A stretch of DNA of 33,248 nucleotides. It comes from Porphyrobacter sp. TH134. Lineage in GTDB: Bacteria > Pseudomonadota > Alphaproteobacteria > Sphingomonadales > Sphingomonadaceae. The stretch covers positions 1 through 33,248 of the forward strand of contig NZ_PKRO01000035.1 of NCBI RefSeq assembly GCF_002855495.1. The letters run 5' to 3'. Below the pieces are notes generated by a model. It did no database searches, was not told the origin of the DNA, and worked only from the letters and a program-made list of their open reading frames with translations. Within the stretch, counting starts at the first letter, position 1; every line of letters starts with the position of its first letter. The position numbers were made by a program, and so were the translations under genes. Shown piece after piece: positions 16,496 through 24,641 of the stretch.

Positions 16496-16574
16496 GACTG
16501 GATCGGTGCACTTAAGAAAGCCGCCCGCATCGGGCACAGATGGCCGGGTCTGAGACAACACGGGACCTATTGCC

Positions 16575-17453
16575 ATGGGCGAGATCATCGGGGCTGGGCT
16601 GGTATCGCATGTGCCCACCATCATGCTGCCGCAGGCGGTGCGGTTCGAGCTCAACGAGGGCAAGGAAATCTCCCTCGTCGACGGGTTCCACCGGCTGCGC
16701 GACGAGGTGCTCGACGCGCTGAAGCCTGACACCTTCATCGTCTTCGACACCCACTGGGCGACAACGGTCGAGTTCGTGGTGACCTCCCACGCCCGGCGCA
16801 CCGGGAAATACACCTCGGAAGAACTGCCGCGCGGGATGCGCCAGGTGCCCTACGACCTCAAGGGCTCGCCTGCGCTTGCCGAGGCCATCGCCGCGGCGGT
16901 GACCGCCCGCGGCACCAAGTGCACCGCGATCGAGGACCCCTATCTCCCGATCCACTATCCGACCGTCAACGTCGCGCATTATCTCGACAAGGGCGAGGAA
17001 TGGATTTCGATCGGCATGTGCCAGACCGCCGAGGCCGAGGATTTCCTCGAGGTCGGCTATGGCATCGGCGAGGCGATCCGCGCCTCGGACCGGCGCGTGG
17101 TGCTGCTCGCCAGCGGGTCGATGAGCCACACCTTCTATCCGCTGCGCGAACTGGCGCGGCACGAGGCGTCCGATCCCAGCCACATCTTTTCGCCCGAGGC
17201 GCGCGAGGCGGATTACGCGCGGCTCGCGTGGTTCGAGGCGGGCAACCATGCCGCGGTGATCGACACCATGCCCGATTACTACCGCTTCAAGCCCGAGGGG
17301 CGTTTCGGCCACTACCTGATGATGGTCGCGGCGCTGGGCGGGCGCGACTGTGTCGCCCGGGGGCGGCGGTTCAGCGATTACGAGAACTCGATCGGCACCA
17401 GTCAGGTCCACGTCTGGTTCGACCGGCCGGAGGCGGGTTGGACGGCGGCCTGA
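16575..17453 (+). CDS. hpaD: class III extradiol ring-cleavage dioxygenase, homoprotocatechuate 2,3-dioxygenase (HpaD/HpcB) type
   Basis: A 292-aa LigB-superfamily (DODA-type) dioxygenase that opens a catechol ring with Fe(II) and O2. It resembles E. coli HpaD through the whole chain: SHVPT (His12), IVFDTHW (His60), GKYTSEELP, ASGSMSHTF (His185), KPEGRFGHYLMM with a candidate ligand Glu241, LGG and IGTSQVHVWF. The expected product from 3,4-dihydroxyphenylacetate would be 5-carboxymethyl-2-hydroxymuconic semialdehyde. That compound is the substrate for the HpaE-like enzyme encoded in the neighbouring divergent operon. It stands as a single gene with no strong Shine-Dalgarno, between the operator-like site and a hairpin shared with the convergent amidotransferase. 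The true ring substituent is not shown by sequence. Confidence 0.87.
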   Translation: MGEIIGAGLVSHVPTIMLPQAVRFELNEGKEISLVDGFHRLRDEVLDALKPDTFIVFDTHWATTVEFVVTSHARRTGKYTSEELPRGMRQVPYDLKGSPALAEAIAAAVTARGTKCTAIEDPYLPIHYPTVNVAHYLDKGEEWISIGMCQTAEAEDFLEVGYGIGEAIRASDRRVVLLASGSMSHTFYPLRELARHEASDPSHIFSPEAREADYARLAWFEAGNHAAVIDTMPDYYRFKPEGRFGHYLMMVAALGGRDCVARGRRFSDYENSIGTSQVHVWFDRPEAGWTAA

Positions 17454-17463
17454 CCGGCCCCGC

Positions 17464-17484
17464 GCCCGCGCCTCAGGCGCGGGC
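17464..17484. terminator. GC-rich hairpin between convergent genes, possible bidirectional terminator
   Basis: GCCCGCGCC (17464-17472) and GGCGCGGGC (17476-17484) form a perfect 9-bp stem with a 3-nt TCA loop. That loop is the reverse complement of the amidotransferase stop codon. The hairpin lies 10 bp after the dioxygenase stop. No T-tract follows on either strand, so intrinsic termination is uncertain. Confidence 0.45.
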
Positions 17485-18321
17485 CGCGGGCAGGACGCAG
17501 CGCTCGATCCAGGCGATGATCTCCGAACGGCGGCGGCGCGCATCGAGCAGGTCTGCGTCGATCCCCAGCTGCCAGGCGGCGGCGCGGTTGCCCGGGTCTG
17601 CATGGAGCAGGGCGAGCCTCGCCTCGTAGTGCGCGCGCTCGTCCTCGTCGGCGAAGAAGCCCTGTTCGAGCATCGCGGCCGCATAGAGCCGCACCAGCAT
17701 GCGCAGGTGATCGAGATCGAATTCCGGGTGGTACTGGACCGCCCAGACCTCGCTCTTGCCGAGCGGGACGATCGCCCCCTGGATGGCGCTGTGGGCATTG
17801 CCGCACAGCACCTGCGATCCGGGCGGCAGGGCGGTGACCTCGTCGTAGTGGATGCAGGGCGCATCGAAGGTGTCGCCGCGGCCCGCGAGGAAGGGATGGG
17901 CGAGCCCCGCCCCCAGCTTGCGGATCTTGCGCGCGACGATGACCTCGCGCCCGTTGGGGCTGAGCCTCACCTCGCCCCCGCCCGCGATCGCGGCGATCTG
18001 CAATCCCCAGCAGCTGCCGAGGATCGGCTTGCCCGTCTCGGCGAAGGCGCGCAGCATTGCGATCTGGTTGGTGACGGCGAAGTCGGTGTCGTAGGCATGA
18101 AGCCCCGACCCCCCGACGATCAGGGCGTCGTAATCGGCAAGCGCCCTGCCGTCCGGGGGTGTCTGGCCGGGATCGGCGGCGTGGACCACATCGACGTGCA
18201 GATCGGGAAAATCCGCCAGCACCGCCTCGCGGTAGACCCCGCTCGCGGAGCGCACGCCGAGCGCGGCGGCCTCATTCTGGCGGGCGATCGTGTTGCCCTC
18301 CATGATCAACAGATGTGCCAT
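17473..18321 (-). CDS. class I glutamine amidotransferase-fold protein, possible gamma-glutamyl-amide hydrolase
   Basis: A 282-aa protein whose first ~210 residues form a class I glutamine amidotransferase domain. GSCWGLQ carries the nucleophile Cys104 and AVQYHPEFD gives His198 and Glu200, so the triad is complete. A helical, Arg/Glu-rich C-terminal extension (from about 205) has no name I know. No synthase partner domain is fused. Next to a GS-like ligase, stand-alone proteins of this fold (TdnT/AtdA2 in aniline clusters, PuuD in putrescine degradation) handle the gamma-glutamyl amide. I infer a similar hydrolytic step releasing glutamate. It lies 75 bp downstream of the AraC-type regulator on the same strand, probably co-transcribed, and is convergent with the dioxygenase. 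Confidence 0.85.
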   Translation of the reverse strand: MAHLLIMEGNTIARQNEAAALGVRSASGVYREAVLADFPDLHVDVVHAADPGQTPPDGRALADYDALIVGGSGLHAYDTDFAVTNQIAMLRAFAETGKPILGSCWGLQIAAIAGGGEVRLSPNGREVIVARKIRKLGAGLAHPFLAGRGDTFDAPCIHYDEVTALPPGSQVLCGNAHSAIQGAIVPLGKSEVWAVQYHPEFDLDHLRMLVRLYAAAMLEQGFFADEDERAHYEARLALLHADPGNRAAAWQLGIDADLLDARRRRSEIIAWIERCVLPAARA

Positions 18322-18396
18322 TCGCTGCCTTTTTCTTCCTTCCGGGCTGGCGGATAGTCTGTCGCGGGGAGGGCCGGCTTGGCAGACCCGGCCAGA

Positions 18397-19380
18397 TCAA
18401 TGGATGAGGTGCTCGCGGCGATAGACCTGCGGCGCGGTGCCGGCCCAGCGGTGGAAGGCGCGCGAGAAGGTGCTGTGCTCGGCGTAGCCCAGCCTCAGGG
18501 CCAGTTCGGACAGCGACAGGTGGCGCCTTGCAGTCAGTTCGCGCGCGGCGCAGCGCATCCGGCAATCGTCGAGCAGCTCCTGGAAGGAATGGCCCTCGGC
18601 ACAAAGCTTGCGCCGCAGCGTGCGGCTGGTGACCCCGAGCTCCCTTGCGATCTGCTCCTGCCCGACCTGACCGCTCGCCATGTCCCGGTAGATGATCTCG
18701 CGCGTCCTATCGCCGACCGCGGTCGCACGGCGCTTGCCGACCAGCTGGCGGGAGAGCGAGCGCAGCAGCAGCGGATCGGCGGACTTCATGATCGCCAGTT
18801 CCTTGTCCAGCCACGCGGCCGGAAAGCGCAGCGCATTAAGCCCGCAGCCGTAGATCACCTGCGTGCCGACCAGATGCGAGAGATCGGCCTTCACCTCGCT
18901 CGCCTCGGCCTCGATGCTGAGTTCGACATGCAGCCAGTCGGACGGAGCGACGAGACGGATCATCGCCGCATAGATGCCGAGCGAATACATCGCATCCTGA
19001 TGGCGGGGCCAGATGTCCGGATCGAGGATGCGGTAGCTCAGGATCGCGGAGGAATCCTCGACCTTGAGGGCCAGCGCGGTGGCGTCCTGGATGAGCGGGA
19101 AGTACTGCACCAGCCGGTGCAGCGCCGTCCCGAGGGTCCGGGCGCCGAGCACGGCCCGCCCGACGTCGCCACGGTTGCCGTAGCTCGATGCAAGGCCGGT
19201 GCGCCATCCGAAATCGGGCATCCCGGCGCTCTTGCCGCGTTCCTCGAGGAGCTGCACGAAAGTGCGCAGATCGCACAGGCCGGGTTGCGGTTCGTTCGTC
19301 TCACCTGCGTAATGCCATTGCGCGGTCTGCACCCGGCGCAAGTCGGAAATTGCTGAGGGCGTTACATAAAGCTGAGACAT
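18397..19380 (-). CDS. AraC-family transcriptional regulator 1 (arabinose-binding-like N-terminal domain)
   Basis: A 327-aa regulator. Residues ~20-200 look like the arabinose-binding-like effector domain of the PF12625 type (FGWRTGLASSYGNRGDVG and LGTALHRLVQYFPL regions). The last ~85 residues hold two helix-turn-helix units of the AraC type: IARELGVTSRTLRRKL, then LSLSELALRLGYAEHSTFSR, AFHRWAG and a terminal arm. GGGGAGA precedes the ATG at 19380. It is transcribed away from the MFS-gabD-gabT operon across a 196-bp gap containing one copy of the shared motif and a separate palindrome. It is a strong candidate reader of the motif; the effector is unknown but probably a pathway intermediate. 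Confidence 0.92.
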   Translation of the reverse strand: MSQLYVTPSAISDLRRVQTAQWHYAGETNEPQPGLCDLRTFVQLLEERGKSAGMPDFGWRTGLASSYGNRGDVGRAVLGARTLGTALHRLVQYFPLIQDATALALKVEDSSAILSYRILDPDIWPRHQDAMYSLGIYAAMIRLVAPSDWLHVELSIEAEASEVKADLSHLVGTQVIYGCGLNALRFPAAWLDKELAIMKSADPLLLRSLSRQLVGKRRATAVGDRTREIIYRDMASGQVGQEQIARELGVTSRTLRRKLCAEGHSFQELLDDCRMRCAARELTARRHLSLSELALRLGYAEHSTFSRAFHRWAGTAPQVYRREHLIH

Positions 19381-19428
19381 CGTGTTTCTCCCCTGCTGCC
19401 GAAGCTATGCAGAACAAAATCGCCATAT

Positions 19429-19443
19429 TGATCGTTCCGATCA
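19429..19443. promoter_or_regulatory. perfect 6-3-6 inverted repeat in the araC-MFS intergenic region
   Basis: TGATCG-TTC-CGATCA is a perfect dyad within an AT-richer patch, about 49 bp upstream of the AraC regulator 1 start. It is distinct from the shared 17-bp motif 61 bp further on. It could be an operator for the regulator gene; I found no second copy to support that. Confidence 0.3.
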
Positions 19444-19504
19444 TTTATTTGACGAAAAGGATCGCGAAGGGCGGGGCGATCCGCATCTTTCCATCTCACG
19501 CGAA

Positions 19505-19521
19505 TGTCCGAAGGTGCCAAG
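19505..19521 (+). promoter_or_regulatory. operator-like site H before the MFS-gabD-gabT operon
   Basis: TGTCCGAAGGTGCCAAG, followed by CTGCCGC as at the FAH-gene site. The ATG of the MFS gene is 72 bp from the start of the motif. A weak -10-like GATAGA (19541-19546) starts 19 nt after the motif. Confidence 0.6.
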
Positions 19522-19576
19522 CTGCCGCTTTGCGCGATGCGATAGAGCGCCTTTCTGCGATCCTACAGGAACCCCG

Positions 19577-20764
19577 ATGCCCACGATGTCAGCCCATCCT
19601 GTGCCGTTCGACCGCGACACACTTAGCTTCATCCTGACCGCGATTGTGCTGGGCACCGTGGGGGTGCTGTCGTTCATCGTTCAGCCGGGTCTCGTGCAAG
19701 GCTTCGTGAGCGAATTCGGCTTCAGCGAGGCGGCCGCCAACAAACTCGCCTTCTGGGAGATGGCAGGCGTCGCCCTCGCAACCCTCGCCGTGGCCGCGAC
19801 CGTGACCCGGCTGCCGGTGCCGACGACGATCGCGGCGGCGCTGATCCTCGCGGTGCTCGGCAATCTCGCCTCGGCCGTCGTCGGGCGCGATTTTCTCGTG
19901 CTGTCGGCTGTCCGGTTCGTCACCGGGCTGGGGGAGGGGGTGATCATCGCCCTGAGCTTCAGCCTCGTCGGCCTGACCGTGCACATCCAGCGCAATCTCG
20001 CCTGGTATCTGGCGCTGCTGCTGACCTACGGCGCGATGGGCCTATGGGCGATGCCCGCGGCTTTCGCGACGGTGGGCCTCGAGGGCATCTTTATCGTCTG
20101 GGCGGCGCTGACGGCGCTTGCGCTGCTGCTGGTTCCCTTTTGCCCCGCGATGCTCGACACAGCCGAGCAGCCCGGCGAGGGGGCGGTGCAGCTCGGCCGG
20201 CCGATGCTCGGGCTCGCGCTGTGCGCGGTGCTGCTCTACAATACGGGGATCGGGCTTGCCTGGGCGAACCTGTTCCTGATCGGTCTCGATCTCGGGGGCA
20301 GCGAACAGGAGGTCGCCAACGCGCTGCTGGTGTCGCAGTTCGTCGCCATCTTCGGAGCCTTCGCCGCGGTCTTCCTCGCCGACAGCCTGCGCCCGCGCTA
20401 TGTCGTGGTCGGCGGCATCCTCGGCGGCGCGCTTGCGCTGCTCGTGCTTGTGCCGAAGCCCGGTTTCCTCGTCTTCGCGCTGGCGGTGTCGGTCTTCAAC
20501 TTCCTCTGGAACATGACCCTGCCCTTCCTGCTTGCGGCCGCCGGGAAGATGGACGTCACGGGCCGCATGATCGCAGCGGCAGTGGCGATGCAGATGCTGG
20601 GACTGGGCTTCGGGCCGCTGCTGGCCGGGCAGTTGCTGGTCGAGGGCAGCGGCTATGCCGCGGTCGAGGTGCTGTCCGCCGCATTGCTGGGGGCAGGTGC
20701 GGCGGCGATCATCGTGCCGATGGTGCAGCGCCGGAGGATCTGGGAAGCGAGGCAGGTGGCATGA
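19577..20764 (+). CDS. MFS transporter
   Basis: A 395-aa polytopic membrane protein with about 12 hydrophobic segments, consistent with the major facilitator superfamily. The first helix is LSFILTAIVLGTVGVLSFIV. AVRFVTGLGEGVIIALSFSL looks like the conserved MFS helix 4 region, and an Arg-rich loop (SLRPRY) lies between later helices. The ATG at 19577 has AGGAA upstream and follows the operator-like site. The stop overlaps the gabD start (ATGA at 20761-20764), so it is the head of a tightly coupled MFS-gabD-gabT operon. It probably imports the amine or acid substrate, or an intermediate; the substrate cannot be read from the sequence. Confidence 0.9.
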   Translation: MPTMSAHPVPFDRDTLSFILTAIVLGTVGVLSFIVQPGLVQGFVSEFGFSEAAANKLAFWEMAGVALATLAVAATVTRLPVPTTIAAALILAVLGNLASAVVGRDFLVLSAVRFVTGLGEGVIIALSFSLVGLTVHIQRNLAWYLALLLTYGAMGLWAMPAAFATVGLEGIFIVWAALTALALLLVPFCPAMLDTAEQPGEGAVQLGRPMLGLALCAVLLYNTGIGLAWANLFLIGLDLGGSEQEVANALLVSQFVAIFGAFAAVFLADSLRPRYVVVGGILGGALALLVLVPKPGFLVFALAVSVFNFLWNMTLPFLLAAAGKMDVTGRMIAAAVAMQMLGLGFGPLLAGQLLVEGSGYAAVEVLSAALLGAGAAAIIVPMVQRRRIWEARQVA

Positions 20765-22191
20765 CCTGCTGGAAGGACCTCCTGTCCCCCTACCTCATGG
20801 GCACGGGCGGGCTCGCGGTTCGCGATCCCGCGAACGGGGAGCTGGTCGCGGCCGTTGCCGATCACGGGCCTCGGGAGGTCGAGGCCGCCATCGCCGCGGC
20901 CGAGGCCGCGCAGCCGGAATGGGCCGAGCGGCCCGCCAAGGCCCGCGCAGCGATCCTGCGGGACTGGCACGACCTGATCCTCGCCCATGCCGAAGCGCTC
21001 GCGCAGCTGGCGACCCTCGAAAGCGGCAAGCCGCTGGCCGAATCCCGCGGCGAGGTCGGCTATGCGGCCAGCTTCATCGAATGGTTCGCCGAGCAGGCAA
21101 AGCGGGTGAACGGCGAGATCCTGCCCAGTCCCTGGCCGGGCAAGCGGGTGCTGGTCCACAAGCAGCCGGTCGGCGTCACCGCCGCGATCACCCCTTGGAA
21201 CTTCCCCCTCGCGATGATCACCCGCAAGGCGGGTCCTGCGCTTGGCGCAGGGTGCGCCATGCTGGTCAAGCCCGCCGAGGCGACCCCGCTGAGCGCCCTC
21301 GCGCTCGAGCGGCTTGCGCACCGGGCGGGGGTTCCCGAAGCGGTCTTCCGCGTGCTGCCGAGCAGCGCGGCGGCGGCGGTCGGGTCGGTGCTGTGCGCAA
21401 GCCCCGTGATCCGCAAGCTGTCCTTCACCGGATCGACGGCGGTCGGCAAGGTGCTGATGCAGCAGGCCGCCGCCACCGTGACGCGGCTCAGCCTCGAGCT
21501 CGGCGGCAGCGCGCCGTTCATCGTCTTCGAGGATGCCGACATCGACGCGGCGGTGGCGGGCGCGCTTGCCTCGAAGTATCGCAACGCCGGTCAGACCTGC
21601 GTGTGCGCGAACCGCTTCCTCGTGCACCATGCCGCCGAGCGCGCCTTCGTCGACAGGCTCGCGGCCGCCGTCAATGCCATGACGATGGGCCACGGGCTCG
21701 CGCCCGGCACCCAGATCGGCCCGCTGATCGATCGGCGCGCGGTCGAGAATGTCCACGCGCTGGTCGCCGATGCGCTCGCGGCCGGCGCCACGCTTGCCGC
21801 CGGGCGCGAATGGCAGGCGGACGACGGCAGCTTCCACCCGCCGGTGGTGCTTACCGGCGTCACCCCGCACATGCGCATCGCCCGCGAGGAGATCTTCGGC
21901 CCGGTCGCCGCGATCATCCGCTTCGCCGACGAGGCCGAGGCCGTCGCCATCGCCAACGACACGCCCTACGGCCTGGCCGCCTATGTCTACACCCGCGACC
22001 CGGCCCGGACCTGGCGGCTGATGGACCGGCTGGAATGCGGCATGATCGGCTTCAACGAGGGCATCATCTCCACCGAGATCGCGCCCTTCGGGGGCATCAA
22101 GGAATCGGGGCTGGGCCGCGAAGGCTCGCACCACGGGATCGAGGAATATCTCGAGATGAAATACTGCTTGCTGGGAGGAATGGAGCGATGA
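20761..22191 (+). CDS. gabD: succinate-semialdehyde dehydrogenase, GabD type
   Basis: A 476-aa NAD(P)-dependent aldehyde dehydrogenase. The segment around the catalytic Cys280 (NAGQTCVCANRF) matches the signature of GabD proteins. Glu246 sits in LSLELGGSAPF, the cofactor loop is SFTGSTAVGK, and the C-terminus has APFGGIKESGLGREGS. GabD oxidises succinic semialdehyde to succinate for the TCA cycle. The gene starts in an ATGA overlap with the MFS stop and ends in an ATGA overlap with gabT, so uptake, transamination and oxidation are coupled. In this cluster it could instead oxidise another short omega-semialdehyde, but GabT next door favours the GABA route. Confidence 0.9.
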   Translation: MTCWKDLLSPYLMGTGGLAVRDPANGELVAAVADHGPREVEAAIAAAEAAQPEWAERPAKARAAILRDWHDLILAHAEALAQLATLESGKPLAESRGEVGYAASFIEWFAEQAKRVNGEILPSPWPGKRVLVHKQPVGVTAAITPWNFPLAMITRKAGPALGAGCAMLVKPAEATPLSALALERLAHRAGVPEAVFRVLPSSAAAAVGSVLCASPVIRKLSFTGSTAVGKVLMQQAAATVTRLSLELGGSAPFIVFEDADIDAAVAGALASKYRNAGQTCVCANRFLVHHAAERAFVDRLAAAVNAMTMGHGLAPGTQIGPLIDRRAVENVHALVADALAAGATLAAGREWQADDGSFHPPVVLTGVTPHMRIAREEIFGPVAAIIRFADEAEAVAIANDTPYGLAAYVYTRDPARTWRLMDRLECGMIGFNEGIISTEIAPFGGIKESGLGREGSHHGIEEYLEMKYCLLGGMER

Positions 22192-23495
22192 CGACCGAGG
22201 GCAATGCCGGTTGGTGGAAGCGGCGCGAGGCCGCCGTGGCGCTGGGCGTGGGATCGGTGCATCAGCGGTTCGTGACCGCCGGCGACAACGCCGAGCTGAC
22301 CGATGTCGAGGGCAATCGCCTGATCGACTTCGCGACCGGCATCGCGGTGTGCAACACCGGTCACACCAACGCGCGGATCGTCGCGGCGGTCAAGCGGCAG
22401 CTCGACCAGTTCAGCCACGCCTCGTTCCAGGTGACGCCCTACCCGGTCTATGTCGAGCTGGCCGAAAAGCTGAATGCGATCGCCCCGGGCTCCTCCCCCA
22501 AGAAGAGCCTGTTCGTGACCACCGGGGCCGAGGCGGTCGAGAACGCGGTCAAGATCGCCCGCGCCCACACCGGTCGCCACGGGGTCATCGCCCTGCGCGG
22601 CGGCTATCACGGGCGCACCATGCTGACGATGGCGATGACCGGCAAGGTCGCGCCCTACAAGGCGAAGTTCGGGCCGATGCCTGGCGGCGTCTTCCATGCG
22701 ACCTTCCCCAACGCATACCTCGCGGTCTCAGAAGACGCGGCTATGCGCTCGATCGAGGATCTCTTCGTCGCCGACATCGCCGCCGACGACGTGGCGGCGA
22801 TCATCGTCGAGCCGGTGCTGGGCGAGGGCGGATTCTATGTCCTGCCGCCCGCCTACCTGCGCGCGCTGCGGCGCCTGTGCGACGAGAAGGGCATTCTCCT
22901 CATCGCCGACGAGATTCAGACCGGCTTTGCGCGGACCGGCCGGATGTTCGCGATCGAGCACAGCGGCGTCGAGCCCGATCTCATGACGGTCGCCAAGGCG
23001 ATGGCTGGCGGCTTTCCGATCGCGGGCGTCATCGGCAAGGCGGCGATCATGGACGCTCCCGGCCCCGGCGGGCTCGGCGGCACCTATGGCGGCTCGCCAC
23101 TGGGCTGCGCGGCGGCGCTCGAGGTGCTGAAGATCATCGCCGAGGAGGACCTGTGCACCCGCGCCGAGCGGATCGGGTCGCTGATCCGCGCCCGGCTCGA
23201 ACGGATGCGCGCGGACGGCTTTTCGGCGCTCGGCGATATCCGCGGGCTCGGAGCGATGATCGCGGTGGAACTGGTGGTGGGCGGCGATCCGGCCCGGCCC
23301 GACCCCGACCTCACCCGCGCGATCGTCGCCAAGGCCGGGGAGGCCGGGCTTATCCTCCTGCCCTGCGGGATGCGCGGCAACGTGATCCGCTTCCTGCCGG
23401 CGCTGACGGCCCCGGAGGCGGTGATCGGCGAAGGGCTCGACATCCTCGAGGCGGCGATCGGCGCGTGCGCCGCGAAGTTCGCGGTCCCGGCTTGA
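22188..23495 (+). CDS. gabT: 4-aminobutyrate aminotransferase family protein, GabT/PuuE type
   Basis: A 435-aa class III PLP aminotransferase. The PLP lysine is Lys270 in [14 protein letters not shown] and the cofactor Asp241 lies in [15 protein letters not shown]. Substrate-site blocks include [20 protein letters not shown] and [33 protein letters not shown] and the C-terminal [20 protein letters not shown] match the E. coli GabT pattern. It moves the amino group of GABA (or a similar omega-amine) to 2-oxoglutarate, giving succinic semialdehyde for GabD and regenerating glutamate. That glutamate would be the co-substrate of the GS-like ligase, closing a cycle (inference). Start overlaps the gabD stop; the second AraC regulator follows after a short gap. 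Confidence 0.9.
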   Translation: MTTEGNAGWWKRREAAVALGVGSVHQRFVTAGDNAELTDVEGNRLIDFATGIAVCNTGHTNARIVAAVKRQLDQFSHASFQVTPYPVYVELAEKLNAIAPGSSPKKSLFVTTGAEAVENAVKIARAHTGRHGVIALRGGYHGRTMLTMAMTGKVAPYKAKFGPMPGGVFHATFPNAYLAVSEDAAMRSIEDLFVADIAADDVAAIIVEPVLGEGGFYVLPPAYLRALRRLCDEKGILLIADEIQTGFARTGRMFAIEHSGVEPDLMTVAKAMAGGFPIAGVIGKAAIMDAPGPGGLGGTYGGSPLGCAAALEVLKIIAEEDLCTRAERIGSLIRARLERMRADGFSALGDIRGLGAMIAVELVVGGDPARPDPDLTRAIVAKAGEAGLILLPCGMRGNVIRFLPALTAPEAVIGEGLDILEAAIGACAAKFAVPA

Positions 23496-23540
23496 CAGCC
23501 ATCGGCGCGCCGGTGACGAATGCCGGCCGAGGCTGGCACG

Positions 23541-24575
23541 GTGAGCAGGATGCGATCGCTACCCAAAATCGGTTCCTCGGTGCTGCGCAGCATGATGCTG
23601 CCGCTGGCCGAGCAGAACTGCGATCCCGGCCAGCTTATCGCCGATTGCGGCATCGCCCGCGCGCTGGTCGACGATCCCGAGGGGCGGGTCCCGCTCGAAA
23701 ACTACCTGAAGCTGCTCAATCTTGCCGCAGAGCGGGCCGGGGACCCGCTTCTCGGCATCCGGCTGGCGCGCGCGGCGGGGCCGGAGACGCTCGGCGCGAT
23801 CGGCTTCCTGTTCCTCTCCTCGGCGACCCTTGCCGATGCGATGCGCAACCTCGTGCACTTTCTCGATCTGCTCCAGGACGTCACCAGGGTCCGCTTCGAA
23901 CATGACCGGGACGAGATTTCCTTTGTCTACGACATCGATTCCATGGGCGGGCAGGAGACCCGTCAGGATGTCGAATTCAGCCTTGCCCTGACCTCGCGGC
24001 TGATCCGGATGTATGGCGGCGACCAGGTCGAATTCCGCGGCATCAACTTCCGGCATTCGGCGCTCCGCCCCTATTCCGATTACAAGCACCTGCTCAATGC
24101 GCCGGTGTTCTTCGAGCAGTCGCACCATGCAGTGACGATCGCCGCCGCTTCGGGCGCGATCCGGGGCAGCGTGCTGCATCCGGGCCTTGCCGACATCCTC
24201 AGCCGCTTCCTCGAGGAACGCCATTTCGCCCAGCATGCAGACGAAAGCTTCGAGAGCCGGGTGAAGGCAGCCCTGTTCGAATCCCGGACGATGCGCCCGC
24301 GGTCCGCCGCCAGTCTCGCGCGCCAGCTCGGCGTCTCCACACCCACGCTGTTCCGCCGCCTGCGTGCCGAGGGCAGCGGGCTGCGCGCCATCATCGACCA
24401 GCGCCAGTTCGGCATGGCGACGGAATATCTGCGCAGCTCCAAGCTCTCGATCGCGCAGGTCGCCGAGATCCTCGGCTATTCCGAATCCGCCAGCTTCACC
24501 CGGGCCTTCGCGCGCTGGTCCGGCGGCGTCACGCCGGCCGCGTGGCGCAAGGCGCAGCGCGCCCGCACGCCCTGA
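23541..24575 (+). CDS. AraC-family transcriptional regulator 2 (arabinose-binding-like N-terminal domain)
   Basis: A regulator of about 344 aa with the same layout as regulator 1. An N-terminal effector domain of the PF12625 type (PLENYLKLLNLAAERAGDP, LGAIGFLFLSSATLADAM) precedes a C-terminal double helix-turn-helix. The first HTH is SLARQLGVSTPTLFRRL; the second is LSIAQVAEILGYSESASFTR, followed by AFARWSGG and a basic tail. The start is uncertain: GTG at 23541 has GAGG 8 nt upstream, while ATG at 23520 and 23550 are weaker options. It follows gabT by tens of bases and may belong to that operon. An operator-like site lies just after its stop, before the ferredoxin reductase. It and regulator 1 are the candidates for controlling the regulon. 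Confidence 0.9.
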   Translation: MSRMRSLPKIGSSVLRSMMLPLAEQNCDPGQLIADCGIARALVDDPEGRVPLENYLKLLNLAAERAGDPLLGIRLARAAGPETLGAIGFLFLSSATLADAMRNLVHFLDLLQDVTRVRFEHDRDEISFVYDIDSMGGQETRQDVEFSLALTSRLIRMYGGDQVEFRGINFRHSALRPYSDYKHLLNAPVFFEQSHHAVTIAAASGAIRGSVLHPGLADILSRFLEERHFAQHADESFESRVKAALFESRTMRPRSAASLARQLGVSTPTLFRRLRAEGSGLRAIIDQRQFGMATEYLRSSKLSIAQVAEILGYSESASFTRAFARWSGGVTPAAWRKAQRARTP

Positions 24576-24592
24576 GGGTGCGCCCCTCAATC

Positions 24593-24609
24593 TGTCCGGA
24601 ATTATCAGG
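24593..24609 (+). promoter_or_regulatory. operator-like site C before the ferredoxin reductase operon
   Basis: TGTCCGGAATTATCAGG is the weakest accepted copy (11 of 17 against the MFS site), but the TGTCCG core is intact. CAATC precedes it, as at the second TonB receptor. A -10-like GATATG (24628-24633) starts 18 nt after the motif, only 8 nt before the ATG at 24642. Confidence 0.45.
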
Positions 24610-24641
24610 CGCGCCGCGCGCCGCGCCGATATGCGGCGGGG

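Noticed and set aside
13803..16511. Apparent 902-aa protein fusing an upstream segment to the glutamine-synthetase-like ligase
   Set aside because: The upstream part is the P450 gene read in the wrong frame. The true ligase begins at the ATGA overlap at 15128.
16575..17453. Protocatechuate- or gallate-type dioxygenase (LigAB, DesZ) for the extradiol enzyme
   Set aside because: The spacing of SHVPT, DTHW, SGSMSH and the C-terminal GTSQV block matches the HpaD/HpcB group better.
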